The notes: generated by a model not told the origin, from the letters alone. Counted from the stretch's first letter, positions 17,827 through 26,682 are shown. The stretch: DNA of 41,659 nt from Owenweeksia sp. (GCA_028285465.1 JANQPD010000050.1:1-41659); one strand, 5' to 3'. Numbers and translations: made by a program.

Positions 17827-18174
17827 TTACGCCCCTGTTTGTATGATTTCGCGAATTTCGAGCGTAGCACCGATTTCCAAGGATGGACAACCCTGGGCTA
17901 TTTTACTCGCCGCTTCCAAAGAATCAGCAGCGAGAAAATAATAGCCGCTAATGCCTTCTTTCAATTCAATATAAGGCCCATCTGTTACCAGCTTACCCGC
18001 CGCTTTAATGTGCTTTCCTTGTGGTGAAAGCGGGTTACCCCCTTTAAAACTCCCGTTAGCTACCAGCTGTTCTACCCATTTTACGTGTTTTTCAATATCT
18101 CTTTGTACTTCTTCGGGAGTCATGTTGCCATACGCACCCAGGTCTTCCCTGATTAACATTAAATACTCTTTCAT
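17827..18174 (-). CDS. YCII-related DGPF domain protein
   Basis: 115 aa. Begins MKEYLMLIRED and contains the family signature as VTDGPYIELKEGISGYYFL (DGPY in place of DGPF), with a dimeric alpha-beta barrel (ferredoxin-like) pattern expected. Conserved residues of the YCII fold, including an N-terminal MLI.RED and the central H..W, are present (KHVKWVEQL). Function is unknown; the family is repeatedly cotranscribed with ECF42 sigma factors and is a likely target or effector of that sigma. It is the first gene of the operon DGPF > ECF42 sigma > DUF2461. Confidence 0.93.
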   Translation of the reverse strand: MKEYLMLIREDLGAYGNMTPEEVQRDIEKHVKWVEQLVANGSFKGGNPLSPQGKHIKAAGKLVTDGPYIELKEGISGYYFLAADSLEAASKIAQGCPSLEIGATLEIREIIQTGA

Positions 18175-18637
18175 TTTTTTATGATTTAAATTAAAAGCTT
18201 ACCCATAAGACAAACACAACAATGGAAAGGGGACAATTTTCCCGTTTTTAGTTATCCGGGCAATAGCACGGGTGTCAACAGCAGCTCTAAAAGCTGTTAT
18301 GAAACAAATTATACCGTGTTACAATAAGCTACCTTCATTACGCGGTTCGTAAAACAAAGCTTCATAATTATGAAAAAACGATCGCTTATTGCCCTTTGTT
18401 GGTGTTTTAATTGCCGGGTAGTCCGTTGATGGAAAAGGGAGGAGTTAGCCAGGACCATCTCGATAGGCCGCCCATCCTTCAAAAGCATACAGCCTGGCCA
18501 GGCTCAAACATGATGCAAGCTTATTACTTCCCACTCTGTTGAAAAAAGTAAACGCACGGATACCCATGGGGATTCTCTTTTTTTCCCTTTTCTCATCCTC
18601 TAAATGGTTAGCTTAGCGACAGCAAAGTACGTGTAAA
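18175..18637 (+). other. 463-bp spacer between divergent operons, with decayed coding traces
   Basis: It separates the DGPF operon (minus) from the ECF sigma operon (plus), so both promoters should be here. At 18370 a short frame reads MKKRSLIALC and then stops at 18427-18429; one base shift within it gives FVGVLIAG, together resembling a broken signal peptide. A 37-codon frame at 18429-18542 follows with no recognisable motif. A weak AACAGC/GCTGTT hairpin lies at 18277-18298. The leader repeat shared with the remnant at 15669 begins at 18602. Confidence 0.5.
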
Positions 18638-18695
18638 ATGACCGAGTCCATCTGTGAGGAAGAAAACTACAACACCGTGTACAGGCGAGATGCTG
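18602..18695 (+). repeat. Direct-repeat partner of 15669-15756 (leader and 5' end of the ECF sigma gene)
   Basis: This is the intact copy. The repeat covers a conserved leader (GGTTAGCTTAGC, then a GTAAAATG start context) and 19 codons. The block TAGCTTAG roughly resembles a TAnnTTTG -7 element and lies about 30 bp from the ATG, so the repeat may include the core promoter. The two copies sit in the same orientation, 2937 bp apart by start codon. Confidence 0.75.
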
Positions 18696-19156
18696 AAAAG
18701 CTCAGGAATTACTTGTATTACCAGTGTAAAGACCTGGAACTGGCCGAAGACCTCACCCAGGAGGCCTTTATACGTTTGTGGAATAAGTGTAAAGAGGTGA
18801 TTCTTGCCAAGGTAACCGGCTTCCTTTATACGGTGGCACGTAATCTCTTCCTGGACCAGACCCGCAAAGAGAAGCTTGTGCTTCGCTTCGTAAAAGGACA
18901 AACCCCTCCTATTGATAAGGAAGACCCCCATTACCTGCTGCGCACGGAAGAATTCCGCGCGCAAATAGAGCGCAGCATATCCAATTTGCCGGACGGCCAG
19001 CGGGAAGTTTTTTTGATGAACCGCATAGATAAACGCACCTACAAAGAAATTGCGGAGCTGTTGCAGATCAGCCAGACAGCCGTAGAAAAGCGAATGGGCA
19101 AGGCCTTGCTCAGGTTAAGGGACAACATAAAAGAATTCAAAACTTATAACATTTGA
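18638..19156 (+). CDS. ECF sigma-70 factor (FecI-like)
   Basis: 172 aa. Region 2 (about 22-80) shows CKDLELAEDLTQEAFIRLWNK and VTGFLYTVARNLFLDQTRK; region 4 (about 118-168) shows LPDGQREVFLMNRIDKRTYKEIA, with a recognition helix ISQTAVEKRMGKALLRLR. The acidic N-terminus (MTESICEEENYN) precedes the usual start of region 2. In FecI/FecR systems it binds RNA polymerase core when the anti-sigma is inactivated by receptor signalling and directs transcription of the receptor operon. It is followed after 38 bp by fecR and then by the receptor gene. A dead copy of its 5' end lies at 15669. Confidence 0.95.
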   Translation: MTESICEEENYNTVYRRDAEKLRNYLYYQCKDLELAEDLTQEAFIRLWNKCKEVILAKVTGFLYTVARNLFLDQTRKEKLVLRFVKGQTPPIDKEDPHYLLRTEEFRAQIERSISNLPDGQREVFLMNRIDKRTYKEIAELLQISQTAVEKRMGKALLRLRDNIKEFKTYNI

Positions 19157-19194
19157 GGGGTTGGGTAAAGCAGTAGCCCAAGCGTTTTAATAGT

Positions 19195-20112
19195 ATGAGT
19201 GACGAAACAAAAAACAACGAGCTTCTAGCTAAGTGGGTGGCCGGGGAATTGAGCCCTGAGGAAAGCAAGGAACTAATACGTACGCTTTCTTTAAAAGATC
19301 TTAAGGTGGTTCTGGAAGACATTGACACCTGGTTTGTAGAGACTTTCAACGCTGAAGAAAAGCTGGAGGAATTAAAGGAAAAGGTAGAGCGCCCTAGCAA
19401 AAAAGGGAAATTGATCTCTCTACCCACTATTTTGCGTTATGCCGCTGTAGTGCTTCTTGCCATTAGCATTTACTTTATAATAAACTACAGCCTGAACAGG
19501 AATGTAGTGCAGGTTGAGACAACCGCAGCGGAACAACTGGAATACTATTTACCTGACAGTTCTCTGGTGATCCTGAGCCCTTTGTCTTCTTTCTCGTTTG
19601 ATGCTAAGGCATACATGAAAAACCGGGAAATTGATCTGAAGGGGCAGGCTTACTTTGAGGTGCGCAGGGGTGCCCTGTTCAGTGTACAATCTAAAAGTGG
19701 TGAGGTCAATGTATTGGGTACCCGGTTTGAGGTCAAAGAAACCGAACGGTCATACCGGGTAAACTGCTACGATGGAACGGTACAGGTGATGATTGCTCAT
19801 GAAGGAACAATACTCAATGCCTTAGAAGGCCTGGAGTACCGCAACAACACCCGGCACACTTACGGGCTCATGCGAAACAACCCTAGCTGGATCACAGGAT
19901 ATAGCAGCTATGTCAAAGCTGATCTACGGGAAGTAGTAGCTGATCTAAACCGGTATTATAAAACGGAAATAGTCCTGCCGCAACAATATAAAGCGCTTAA
20001 GTTTACCGGAGCGTTTTCCCAGCATGATCTGAAGACCGCTCTGCGTGAAGTGTTTGGCCCTATGGGCATCATCTACACCTTGGAAAAAGATAATGCTGTA
20101 ACTTTCGATTGA
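19195..20112 (+). CDS. FecR family anti-sigma factor with DUF4974 tail
   Basis: 305 aa. The cytosolic N-terminus (1-75, LLAKWVAGELSPEE) is the sigma-binding segment; one transmembrane helix at about 80-98 (RYAAVVLLAISIYFIIN) follows. The periplasmic FecR domain (about 110-205) has LPDSSLVILSPLSSFSFD, LKGQAYFEVRR and VLGTRFEVK..ERSYRVNCYDGTVQV. The C-terminal DUF4974 domain (about 235-303, LREVVADLNRYYKTEIV; FSQHDLKTALREVF) is expected to contact the STN domain of the receptor, to which it has a similar fold. It should hold the upstream sigma factor inactive at the inner membrane until the receptor is occupied. Confidence 0.95.
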   Translation: MSDETKNNELLAKWVAGELSPEESKELIRTLSLKDLKVVLEDIDTWFVETFNAEEKLEELKEKVERPSKKGKLISLPTILRYAAVVLLAISIYFIINYSLNRNVVQVETTAAEQLEYYLPDSSLVILSPLSSFSFDAKAYMKNREIDLKGQAYFEVRRGALFSVQSKSGEVNVLGTRFEVKETERSYRVNCYDGTVQVMIAHEGTILNALEGLEYRNNTRHTYGLMRNNPSWITGYSSYVKADLREVVADLNRYYKTEIVLPQQYKALKFTGAFSQHDLKTALREVFGPMGIIYTLEKDNAVTFD

Positions 20113-20130
20113 TTTTTATCGAAATAGAGC

Positions 20131-22611
20131 ATGCCTTCATATTGTAGCCGTAGGCTCATTTTGGCCTTTTGTTTTTTTCTTCTGTTAAGCAGCGGTACGG
20201 CTTATGCGCAAGAGAGCGAAAAAGTGTTGTTGTCTGAAGTTTTAGAACGCCTGGAACAGCGCCATCAGACACGTTTCTCTTACAGTCACACCCAATTACG
20301 CACACTTAGGGTGAAGGAGCCAGATACCTCTCTAACGCTCAACCAGGTACTTAACTACTTAAAGGGACAGTTGCCTTTCCTGGCTTATGATGCCCGCAAT
20401 CCTAAAAACATTCTGATCATACCAGATCTGGCATCCGTTTCCTTATCCGTTCTGGATCAAAAAAACCGGTCTCCCCTCCCGGGCTTTTACATTAAATACG
20501 ATACTCAGGCCCTCAGGTATGTTCCTTACCAGGGCGAAGCACATATGCTTAAAAACACTTCTCTTTCGGATTCCGTGTGGCTCAAAGCAGCTGGTTACCA
20601 GGCGGTGAAACTCTCGGTACAAGACGTGCTGGAGCAGGAAAACATCGTTTACCTCAAGCCCCTTAATGTTTTACTGGACGAAGTAGAGATAAAGGCTTAT
20701 ATAATCGAAGGAATCTCCACCAATTTGTCGAATCAAAGCATTGAAGTTGATATGACAGAATTGGGTTTAATAGCCGGGGAAAGTGAGGGGGATGTTTTTC
20801 AATTGCTTAGGGCTTTACCAGGAATACGTTCCCCCAATGGCAAACCCGGAAGTTTTAATTTAAGGGGTAACGTATTTTACCAAAACCTCATCTATTTTGA
20901 TAATATACCGTTATATCACACCGGTCATTATTTTGGTACCTTGTCACCATATAACCCAAATATGGTGGAACATATTTCGGTTTATCGCAATAGCTTACCT
21001 GCCCATTGGGGTGGCCGTGCCGGGGGGCTTATCAATATTGTTACACAAAGCGAACATACCGACTCTTTGCAAGCCGGGGCCTTTGTCAATACCGTTTTCA
21101 CAGGTGCCTATATCAAAACGCCCATCATTAAGGACAAACTCAGTATATCATTAGCAGCAAGAAATGATATTGGTATCGTTTCACCAAAACTAACAGAGTA
21201 TTCCCGTTTAAACTTTCAAGGCAGCAGGCTAGATTTCAATGGGCTTGACAATAACAGCCTGTTGGACAAAGACGAAGTATCCTTAGCGGATGCAAATGGA
21301 AAAATAATCTACTCTATAAATAATAAACAACAATTATCCCTTAGCTTCCTGTACATCAATAATTTAATGCATCACCGACTCATTGAATCAGGTGAAAATG
21401 AAGTGCATGAAAATATTGCTTTTTTAAACAACTGGGGCAGCTCATTAGAGTGGGCTGCGCACTTCAACGATAAGTTGGATGTGCATAGCAGCTTAAGCAT
21501 CTCTGACCTTAAAATAAATGAAACCCGAACGGATACTTTTATTAATACCAACCTCTTGAGCTCTTATAAATTTATAGAAAACGAAATTGCCAATGTCCGT
21601 TTTAACACCTTAGGAACGTACACCTTTACTCCCCGGACTAAAGTTACAGGGGGCTACGAAGCCACGTTTCATAGCATCTATCTCTTAGATATTGCCGAAA
21701 GCGACACGCGTGAAAGAGGCGTACGCGATGACACCAGCCTGGCATCTGTCCATTCCTTTCATTCCAGTTTAAAACAGTTCGTAGGGAAGCGGTGGATCTT
21801 AAAAATTGGCATGCGTTTAAACTACTATTCTATGGATAAAAAATGGTATAATGATCCGCGTATGTCCGTTAGTTATGCCTTGCTCCCCGATCTCAATTTA
21901 AAGCTAGCAGCCGGTAGATCTCATCAGTTTGTTAAGCAGTTTTTAGGGATGGACTTCAATGATTTTAGGGTAGAGAATCAATTTTGGATGCTTGCTGATG
22001 AAGAAATCCCTGTTTTGGAAAGCGATAAGGCTATGCTCGGAGCAACCTATACCCCTGGAAACTGGCTATTCGACTTTGAAATTTATGCACAAAGAATATC
22101 GGGAGTAAGCCGGAAATTCAGGAATAATCCGCTTGAGGTAGGAAACCAGAATACTTTGGGTTCAGATGTATTGGTAAAAAGAAAATGGAATCATTTTGAA
22201 AGCTGGATCAGTTATACCTTATCCCAGACCTCAACGGATTTCGGAGAATTTAACACTGCTTTTTTCGACCAAACCCATGTTTTAAGCCTGAATGTGTCTT
22301 TTCCATTCAAACGCTTCAAAGCAACAGCATCATGGACATATATGTCCGGTCTTCCCATTGATCCGGATCAAGTTGTAGATCTCCCGTATTCCAATAATTT
22401 TCCCGAGCAACATCAACTGGATCTCTCGGCTACGTACAGCTTCTTAAACCCCTCTTCTCATTGGAAAGGGATTATTGGCATTTCTATGCTCAATGTTTAT
22501 GATCAGGAATTGGTTATCAATCAATTTATCGGATCACCAAGTTTTGAAAACTCGCTTAGACAAGGGCTTGGATTTACCCCTGGTATACAGCTCAGCCTGG
22601 CGTGGAAATAA
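20131..22611 (+). CDS. STN-domain TonB-dependent outer-membrane receptor
   Basis: 826 aa. Signal peptide to about residue 26 (SGTAYAQE), then an STN signalling domain at about 32-100 (VLLSEVLERLEQRHQTRFSYS; LTLNQVLNYLKGQLPF), a carboxypeptidase-regulatory-like linker at about 105-180, a plug at about 215-310 (LLRALPGIRSP; FNLRGNVFYQNLIYFDNIPLY; GGRAGGLINIVTQ) and an outer-membrane barrel ending in LSLAWK. No SusD-like lipoprotein gene follows, which argues against a classic glycan-uptake (SusCD) pair; the substrate could be a siderophore, peptide or other ligand and cannot be read. It starts 18 bp after the anti-sigma gene, so sigma, anti-sigma and receptor form one relay. Confidence 0.93.
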   Translation: MPSYCSRRLILAFCFFLLLSSGTAYAQESEKVLLSEVLERLEQRHQTRFSYSHTQLRTLRVKEPDTSLTLNQVLNYLKGQLPFLAYDARNPKNILIIPDLASVSLSVLDQKNRSPLPGFYIKYDTQALRYVPYQGEAHMLKNTSLSDSVWLKAAGYQAVKLSVQDVLEQENIVYLKPLNVLLDEVEIKAYIIEGISTNLSNQSIEVDMTELGLIAGESEGDVFQLLRALPGIRSPNGKPGSFNLRGNVFYQNLIYFDNIPLYHTGHYFGTLSPYNPNMVEHISVYRNSLPAHWGGRAGGLINIVTQSEHTDSLQAGAFVNTVFTGAYIKTPIIKDKLSISLAARNDIGIVSPKLTEYSRLNFQGSRLDFNGLDNNSLLDKDEVSLADANGKIIYSINNKQQLSLSFLYINNLMHHRLIESGENEVHENIAFLNNWGSSLEWAAHFNDKLDVHSSLSISDLKINETRTDTFINTNLLSSYKFIENEIANVRFNTLGTYTFTPRTKVTGGYEATFHSIYLLDIAESDTRERGVRDDTSLASVHSFHSSLKQFVGKRWILKIGMRLNYYSMDKKWYNDPRMSVSYALLPDLNLKLAAGRSHQFVKQFLGMDFNDFRVENQFWMLADEEIPVLESDKAMLGATYTPGNWLFDFEIYAQRISGVSRKFRNNPLEVGNQNTLGSDVLVKRKWNHFESWISYTLSQTSTDFGEFNTAFFDQTHVLSLNVSFPFKRFKATASWTYMSGLPIDPDQVVDLPYSNNFPEQHQLDLSATYSFLNPSSHWKGIIGISMLNVYDQELVINQFIGSPSFENSLRQGLGFTPGIQLSLAWK

Positions 22612-22652
22612 AAGGATCCAACTTTGGGCCAGCCTATATCTTGTCTTACTAC

Positions 22653-22679
22653 TCACAAAACACATTGTTTCTTTTGTGA
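22653..22679. terminator. Hairpin downstream of the TonB receptor gene
   Basis: TCACAAAA (22653-22660) pairs with TTTTGTGA (22672-22679) across an 11-nt loop. It lies 42 bp after the receptor stop. The stem is AT-rich and there is no long T run, so it is a weak terminator candidate. Confidence 0.4.
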
Positions 22680-23020
22680 TAAGGGTTAAAAGCAATAAAT
22701 ACTTAAGCCAATCGGCATAGAAGGTTAGAGCTTTGCTTAAGCAATGTCATTCATTACGTATCTATTTTTCCAATATAGACCAACAGATCAGATACAAGAT
22801 AGGAAAAAAGCCAGCACCCTTTTAATGCCATAAGATTTAACAAAATGCGTTTTTCACATTGGAGTTAACAGCGTCTTTTATTTGTGTTTTAAAAATCTAT
22901 ATCATACTCAACCTACGATTATTTAGATTATTGATTTAAAATCATTAAAACCTCCTAATACTCATCATAAACCATCTTTAAATAACAGTAACTTACTTTT
23001 GATTGAAAAAAAAGATAATA

Positions 23021-23036
23021 TGTATATTCATATACA
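23021..23036. promoter_or_regulatory. Palindrome upstream of the second propeller kinase
   Basis: TGTATAT and ATATACA form perfect 7-bp arms around TC, ending 9 bp before the TTG start at 23046. The position suits an operator or a leader hairpin controlling the kinase/regulator pair. No binding protein can be assigned. Confidence 0.4.
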
Positions 23037-23045
23037 AACCCTATT

Positions 23046-25994
23046 TTGAGAGTATTTTATTTGCTTTTTTTACTGCTATTTTATACAAAAGGCATTGCCC
23101 ACAAGGGGTTTATATTTGAGAATTTTAATGCTAAGAACGGGCTCCCTGGCGGACAGGTTTACCAGACCATACAAGATAAAGAAGGTTTTCTATGGTTTGC
23201 CACGGACAGGGGGGTAAGTCGTTATGACGGGCATCGCTTTATCTATTTTGGACCCGATGATGGATTGACGGATGAAGTAGTGTTTGGTTTTTTCCTGGGT
23301 AATGACGGACGGCTCTGGTTCAACACTTATCATGGAGGCCTGTGTTATTACGAAAAGGGAACGATCAGTGAGCCTGCCTTCAACAAACACCTAAAAGCCT
23401 TTATAAAAGAGCATGTTGACATTGTTATTGTTTCTTTTTTCGTAGATGAGGAGGAAAATGCATGGATAGGTTTTAATAACGGTACTTTACTAAAGGTCAA
23501 TGCAAAAGGAGAAATAACGTTCAGATTAGCAGAATACGATCCATCCTTAAAGCGCAACTTTCTCCTTATCAAAACGGAAAGCAGGGAAAACCCCAACTGG
23601 ATCTGTAGCAGGCGAGAGCCCTACAACCTGCCCGACACCATTGCCATACTCTCCCTGGCAGACTCCTCGTTGTCTTTTATACCCGTAGAACTAAAAAAGG
23701 AAAGCCATATCCGATTTTCGTCCAGGTCTGTTTTTTATCAGATAGACGATCAAAGCTTTTTGTTTGCTTTTGGTACAAATCTTTTAAAGGTGCGTAATGG
23801 GAAGGTTATACAACATCGCAAATTGCCCTATGATAAAGAAATTCTTTACGCTTTATTGATCGATCAAAAGGGAGACCTGTGGGTAGGTACACGAAAAGGA
23901 GTATACTGTTTTAAACATGCAGACCTCTCGCGTACACCTCTGTTGTACCTCGAGTCTCAGCAGATATCCTCCGTTTATCAGGATCATGAAGGTGGTTTTT
24001 GGTTTACCAGCCTTAACAATAACGGTGTTTTTTACCAACCGAATTTCGAAGTACACTCCTTACCAAATCATATGATGGGCGAGAATAATCTTAAACATTT
24101 GTGCGCTGGCTCCTATGGTGTGTATGGCGGTTCTATTGAAGATAATCTCCTGATCTTTCCACACGGAAACTTTGATGAGCTGATCATTATAAAGGATGCA
24201 AACTATGATCACTCAGACATTGTCAGCTGGCATGGAAAAGAAGTGATCAGCCGCACCACCCCTCAACTTTTGGCCTTCTCTGACTCAGTTCCGCATGTCG
24301 TAGATTTCAAATATGCCTACGCAAAGAGAAACGACTATAACATTCCCTTTGTATGGATACATACTTCCGACGCCTTTCAATTGATATCTACTAGGGATAC
24401 CTCGGTAGTAAAAGAGCTGAACATGGATTGCATCACACAACGTGTCCGGTATGCTACTGCCAGCAAAGATGGCAACCTCATTTGGATAGGACACTCGCAA
24501 GGCCTGTGGATGTACGAAAGGGAAAAGCTAAGTAAGATGGGAAATACTTTTCCTGAGCTGGAGACTTCCATAACAGATCTGGACTTAGTTGATGACCAGT
24601 ACCTGTTGATTACCACACGAGGAAAAGGCGTATTCCGGTACAACTACCGTTTACAAAAACTGAAGAAGCTTCACGGGATTCTTAACGCGTATTGCGATCA
24701 GACCTACATAGACAGTAAAAAACAGGCCTGGGTTACTTCTTTTTCGGGCGTTACACGTATAACAGCTATTGCTTCAGATGACCCGTGTTACGCACACTTC
24801 ACCACGCAAAACGGCTTAATCAGCAATGTAGTACACAATGTCACGGAATTTAACGGTCATATCTGGGCTGCAACTGCAGAAGGTATAAGCCGCTGGTCTA
24901 TGGATTGGACGCCGCCAGGTAGTGAGCCTAAAACCAGTTTGGCGGCCGTCAGCATAAACGGAAAGAAGCACGATCCAGGGTCTGTTTCAAAACTCGACCA
25001 TAAAGAAAACTACCTCGATTTTTTCTTTAACAGCATCAGTTTTCAAAGGCCCGTAACCTTTCAATACCGACTCAGGGGCTTACATTTAAACTGGATCAAT
25101 ACCACAGACAGGCATGCTGCCTATGTTTCTTTAGAACCCGGGCATTATGTTTTTGAACTAAAGCACCAGGGTGAGGAAAAGATCAGGTCTGCAATAGCTT
25201 TCACCATATCTCCTCCCCTATGGTTAACACCCTGGTTTTTGATCAGCGTTACGCTTCTTTTGGTTGGAAGTACACTTTACGTTTTGCGCTTACGCTACCG
25301 TATTATCCGAAGGGAAAACAAACTGTATGAGCTGTTCGTCAGGTCTGAACAAAAAGCTTTAAGGGCACAGATAAATCCTCATTTCTTATTTAATAGTTTT
25401 AACTCCATACTCGAATTACTGGCCAATAAGGAGTACGAAGCCGTTCAACCGTACATGAAAAATCTTTCGCGCTTAATGCGTATGGTGCTCCGGCATTCAC
25501 GGGAAGAAGAAGTTTCTCTTTTGCAGGAAATTGAGTTGCTTCAGACATACCTGGAGATAGAAAAACTCCGTTTTGGCAAACAACTGAGTTTTGAACTGGA
25601 AGTGGAGCCAGGTTTGCCGGTGGACGTGGTATACTTGCCCGCTCTATTCCTGCAGCCCTATGTAGAAAATGCTTTAAAACACGGTATACGCTCCCGTCAA
25701 GATGAACAGGGCCGGCTTCACATTTCTTTCAGGCGGGAAGAAAACGGGTTAATCGTGCGCATAGAAGATAATGGCAAGGGATATGCGCATTCCATCCGAA
25801 ACAATCGTCTTAGTAAGAAAAGGTCTTATGGCACCAAGATCAATGGAGAACGCATTCAACTGTTTAAAACAAAAGCTCACTTTGATATCCATATTAGCCC
25901 GTCAAACCCAGCCGACCCGATCTATCCGGGAACCATCATCTACATACAAATGCCTTTAAAAATAAAACATCCCTATGTCCCTACAACCCTATAA
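23046..25994 (+). CDS. Two-component regulator propeller sensor histidine kinase (second copy)
   Basis: 982 aa, same architecture as the kinase at 9801-12761: export signal (FYLLFLLLFYTKGIA), Reg_prop blades (NGLPGGQVYQTIQDKEGFLWFATDRGVSRYDG), a Y_Y_Y domain (FQYRLRGLHLNWI), a membrane helix (about 725-745), His_kinase motif QINPHFLFNSFN (H779) and an ATPase domain (LFLQPYVENALKHGI; EDNGKGY). The start is TTG: in-frame stop TAA lies at 23016-23018, no ATG or GTG occurs between them, and the next internal Met is hundreds of residues in, so a non-ATG start is forced. It overlaps the regulator gene by 20 bp. The ligand is unknown; the sensor propellers face the periplasm. Confidence 0.93.
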   Translation: MRVFYLLFLLLFYTKGIAHKGFIFENFNAKNGLPGGQVYQTIQDKEGFLWFATDRGVSRYDGHRFIYFGPDDGLTDEVVFGFFLGNDGRLWFNTYHGGLCYYEKGTISEPAFNKHLKAFIKEHVDIVIVSFFVDEEENAWIGFNNGTLLKVNAKGEITFRLAEYDPSLKRNFLLIKTESRENPNWICSRREPYNLPDTIAILSLADSSLSFIPVELKKESHIRFSSRSVFYQIDDQSFLFAFGTNLLKVRNGKVIQHRKLPYDKEILYALLIDQKGDLWVGTRKGVYCFKHADLSRTPLLYLESQQISSVYQDHEGGFWFTSLNNNGVFYQPNFEVHSLPNHMMGENNLKHLCAGSYGVYGGSIEDNLLIFPHGNFDELIIIKDANYDHSDIVSWHGKEVISRTTPQLLAFSDSVPHVVDFKYAYAKRNDYNIPFVWIHTSDAFQLISTRDTSVVKELNMDCITQRVRYATASKDGNLIWIGHSQGLWMYEREKLSKMGNTFPELETSITDLDLVDDQYLLITTRGKGVFRYNYRLQKLKKLHGILNAYCDQTYIDSKKQAWVTSFSGVTRITAIASDDPCYAHFTTQNGLISNVVHNVTEFNGHIWAATAEGISRWSMDWTPPGSEPKTSLAAVSINGKKHDPGSVSKLDHKENYLDFFFNSISFQRPVTFQYRLRGLHLNWINTTDRHAAYVSLEPGHYVFELKHQGEEKIRSAIAFTISPPLWLTPWFLISVTLLLVGSTLYVLRLRYRIIRRENKLYELFVRSEQKALRAQINPHFLFNSFNSILELLANKEYEAVQPYMKNLSRLMRMVLRHSREEEVSLLQEIELLQTYLEIEKLRFGKQLSFELEVEPGLPVDVVYLPALFLQPYVENALKHGIRSRQDEQGRLHISFRREENGLIVRIEDNGKGYAHSIRNNRLSKKRSYGTKINGERIQLFKTKAHFDIHISPSNPADPIYPGTIIYIQMPLKIKHPYVPTTL

Positions 25995-26682
25995 GACCCT
26001 CATCGTGGATGATGAGGCCCATTGCCGGAATGCTTTGCAAAGAAGCATAGAGCAGTATTGTCCGCAATTACACATTCTCGATAGCGTAGATAGTGTTTCC
26101 CAGGCGAGAGTAAGCCTTAGCCAATACACGCCCGATCTCATCTTTTTGGATGTGGAAATGCCGGGAGAAGATGGCTTTGACTTTGTAGAACAATTGGCCT
26201 TCCCCATTCCTATCATCTTTACCACCGCTTACGATGTGTATGCACTTAAAGCGCTTAAAGAGCAGGCACTGGATTACCTGCTAAAACCTGTGGAGGAAAA
26301 AGAATTAATAGCGGCCGTTAATAAACTCCGGCAAAAACCTGAAACTGTTCAAAGATCAGGTATAGCCCAAAAAGTGGCCTTACCTACTGCGCAAGGCTTT
26401 GTTTTGTGTTGTCCGGATGAGATCGTCCGCTGCGAGGCAGACGGTGCGTACACACGTGTGTTTCGTACAAACACGCCCCTAATGGTATCCCGTAATATCG
26501 GCTATGTGGAAAGCCTGCTCGCTGCGTATTGTTTTTTCCGGGTGCACAAATCACATTTGATCAACTTGCACCACGTTATAGAATATGTTCGAGGCAACGG
26601 AGGAACCGCTTTGATGAGCGACCATGCCCAAATAGATATTTCCAAGCGCAAACGGGAAGATTTTTTGCTTGCTTTAAGCTGA
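25975..26682 (+). CDS. LytTR family DNA-binding response regulator (second copy)
   Basis: 235 aa. REC domain with VDDE, phospho-Asp in LIFLDVEMPG (D59) and the Lys of YLLKPVEEKE; LytTR domain at about 135-235 with DEIVRCEADGAYTRVF, CFFRVHKSHLINLHHV and IDISKRKRE. The same family and order as the pair at 9.1-12.8 kb, but with an overlapping start (20 bp), so it is translationally linked to its kinase. It is followed after 125 bp by a T9SS cargo gene on the same strand, a likely local target. Confidence 0.95.
   Translation: MSLQPYKTLIVDDEAHCRNALQRSIEQYCPQLHILDSVDSVSQARVSLSQYTPDLIFLDVEMPGEDGFDFVEQLAFPIPIIFTTAYDVYALKALKEQALDYLLKPVEEKELIAAVNKLRQKPETVQRSGIAQKVALPTAQGFVLCCPDEIVRCEADGAYTRVFRTNTPLMVSRNIGYVESLLAAYCFFRVHKSHLINLHHVIEYVRGNGGTALMSDHAQIDISKRKREDFLLALS

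Larger units (their letters stand above)
22612..23045 (+). other. 434-bp AT-rich spacer with a hairpin and a palindrome
   Basis: It begins with a likely transcript-end hairpin (22653-22679), becomes markedly AT-rich from about 22840 and ends with a palindrome at 23021-23036 just before the kinase start. I see no coding pattern in it. Confidence 0.6.

Noticed and set aside
22475..22720. 81-aa plus-strand frame running past the TonB receptor stop
   Set aside because: Most of it overlaps the receptor in another frame; the extra part has no motif.
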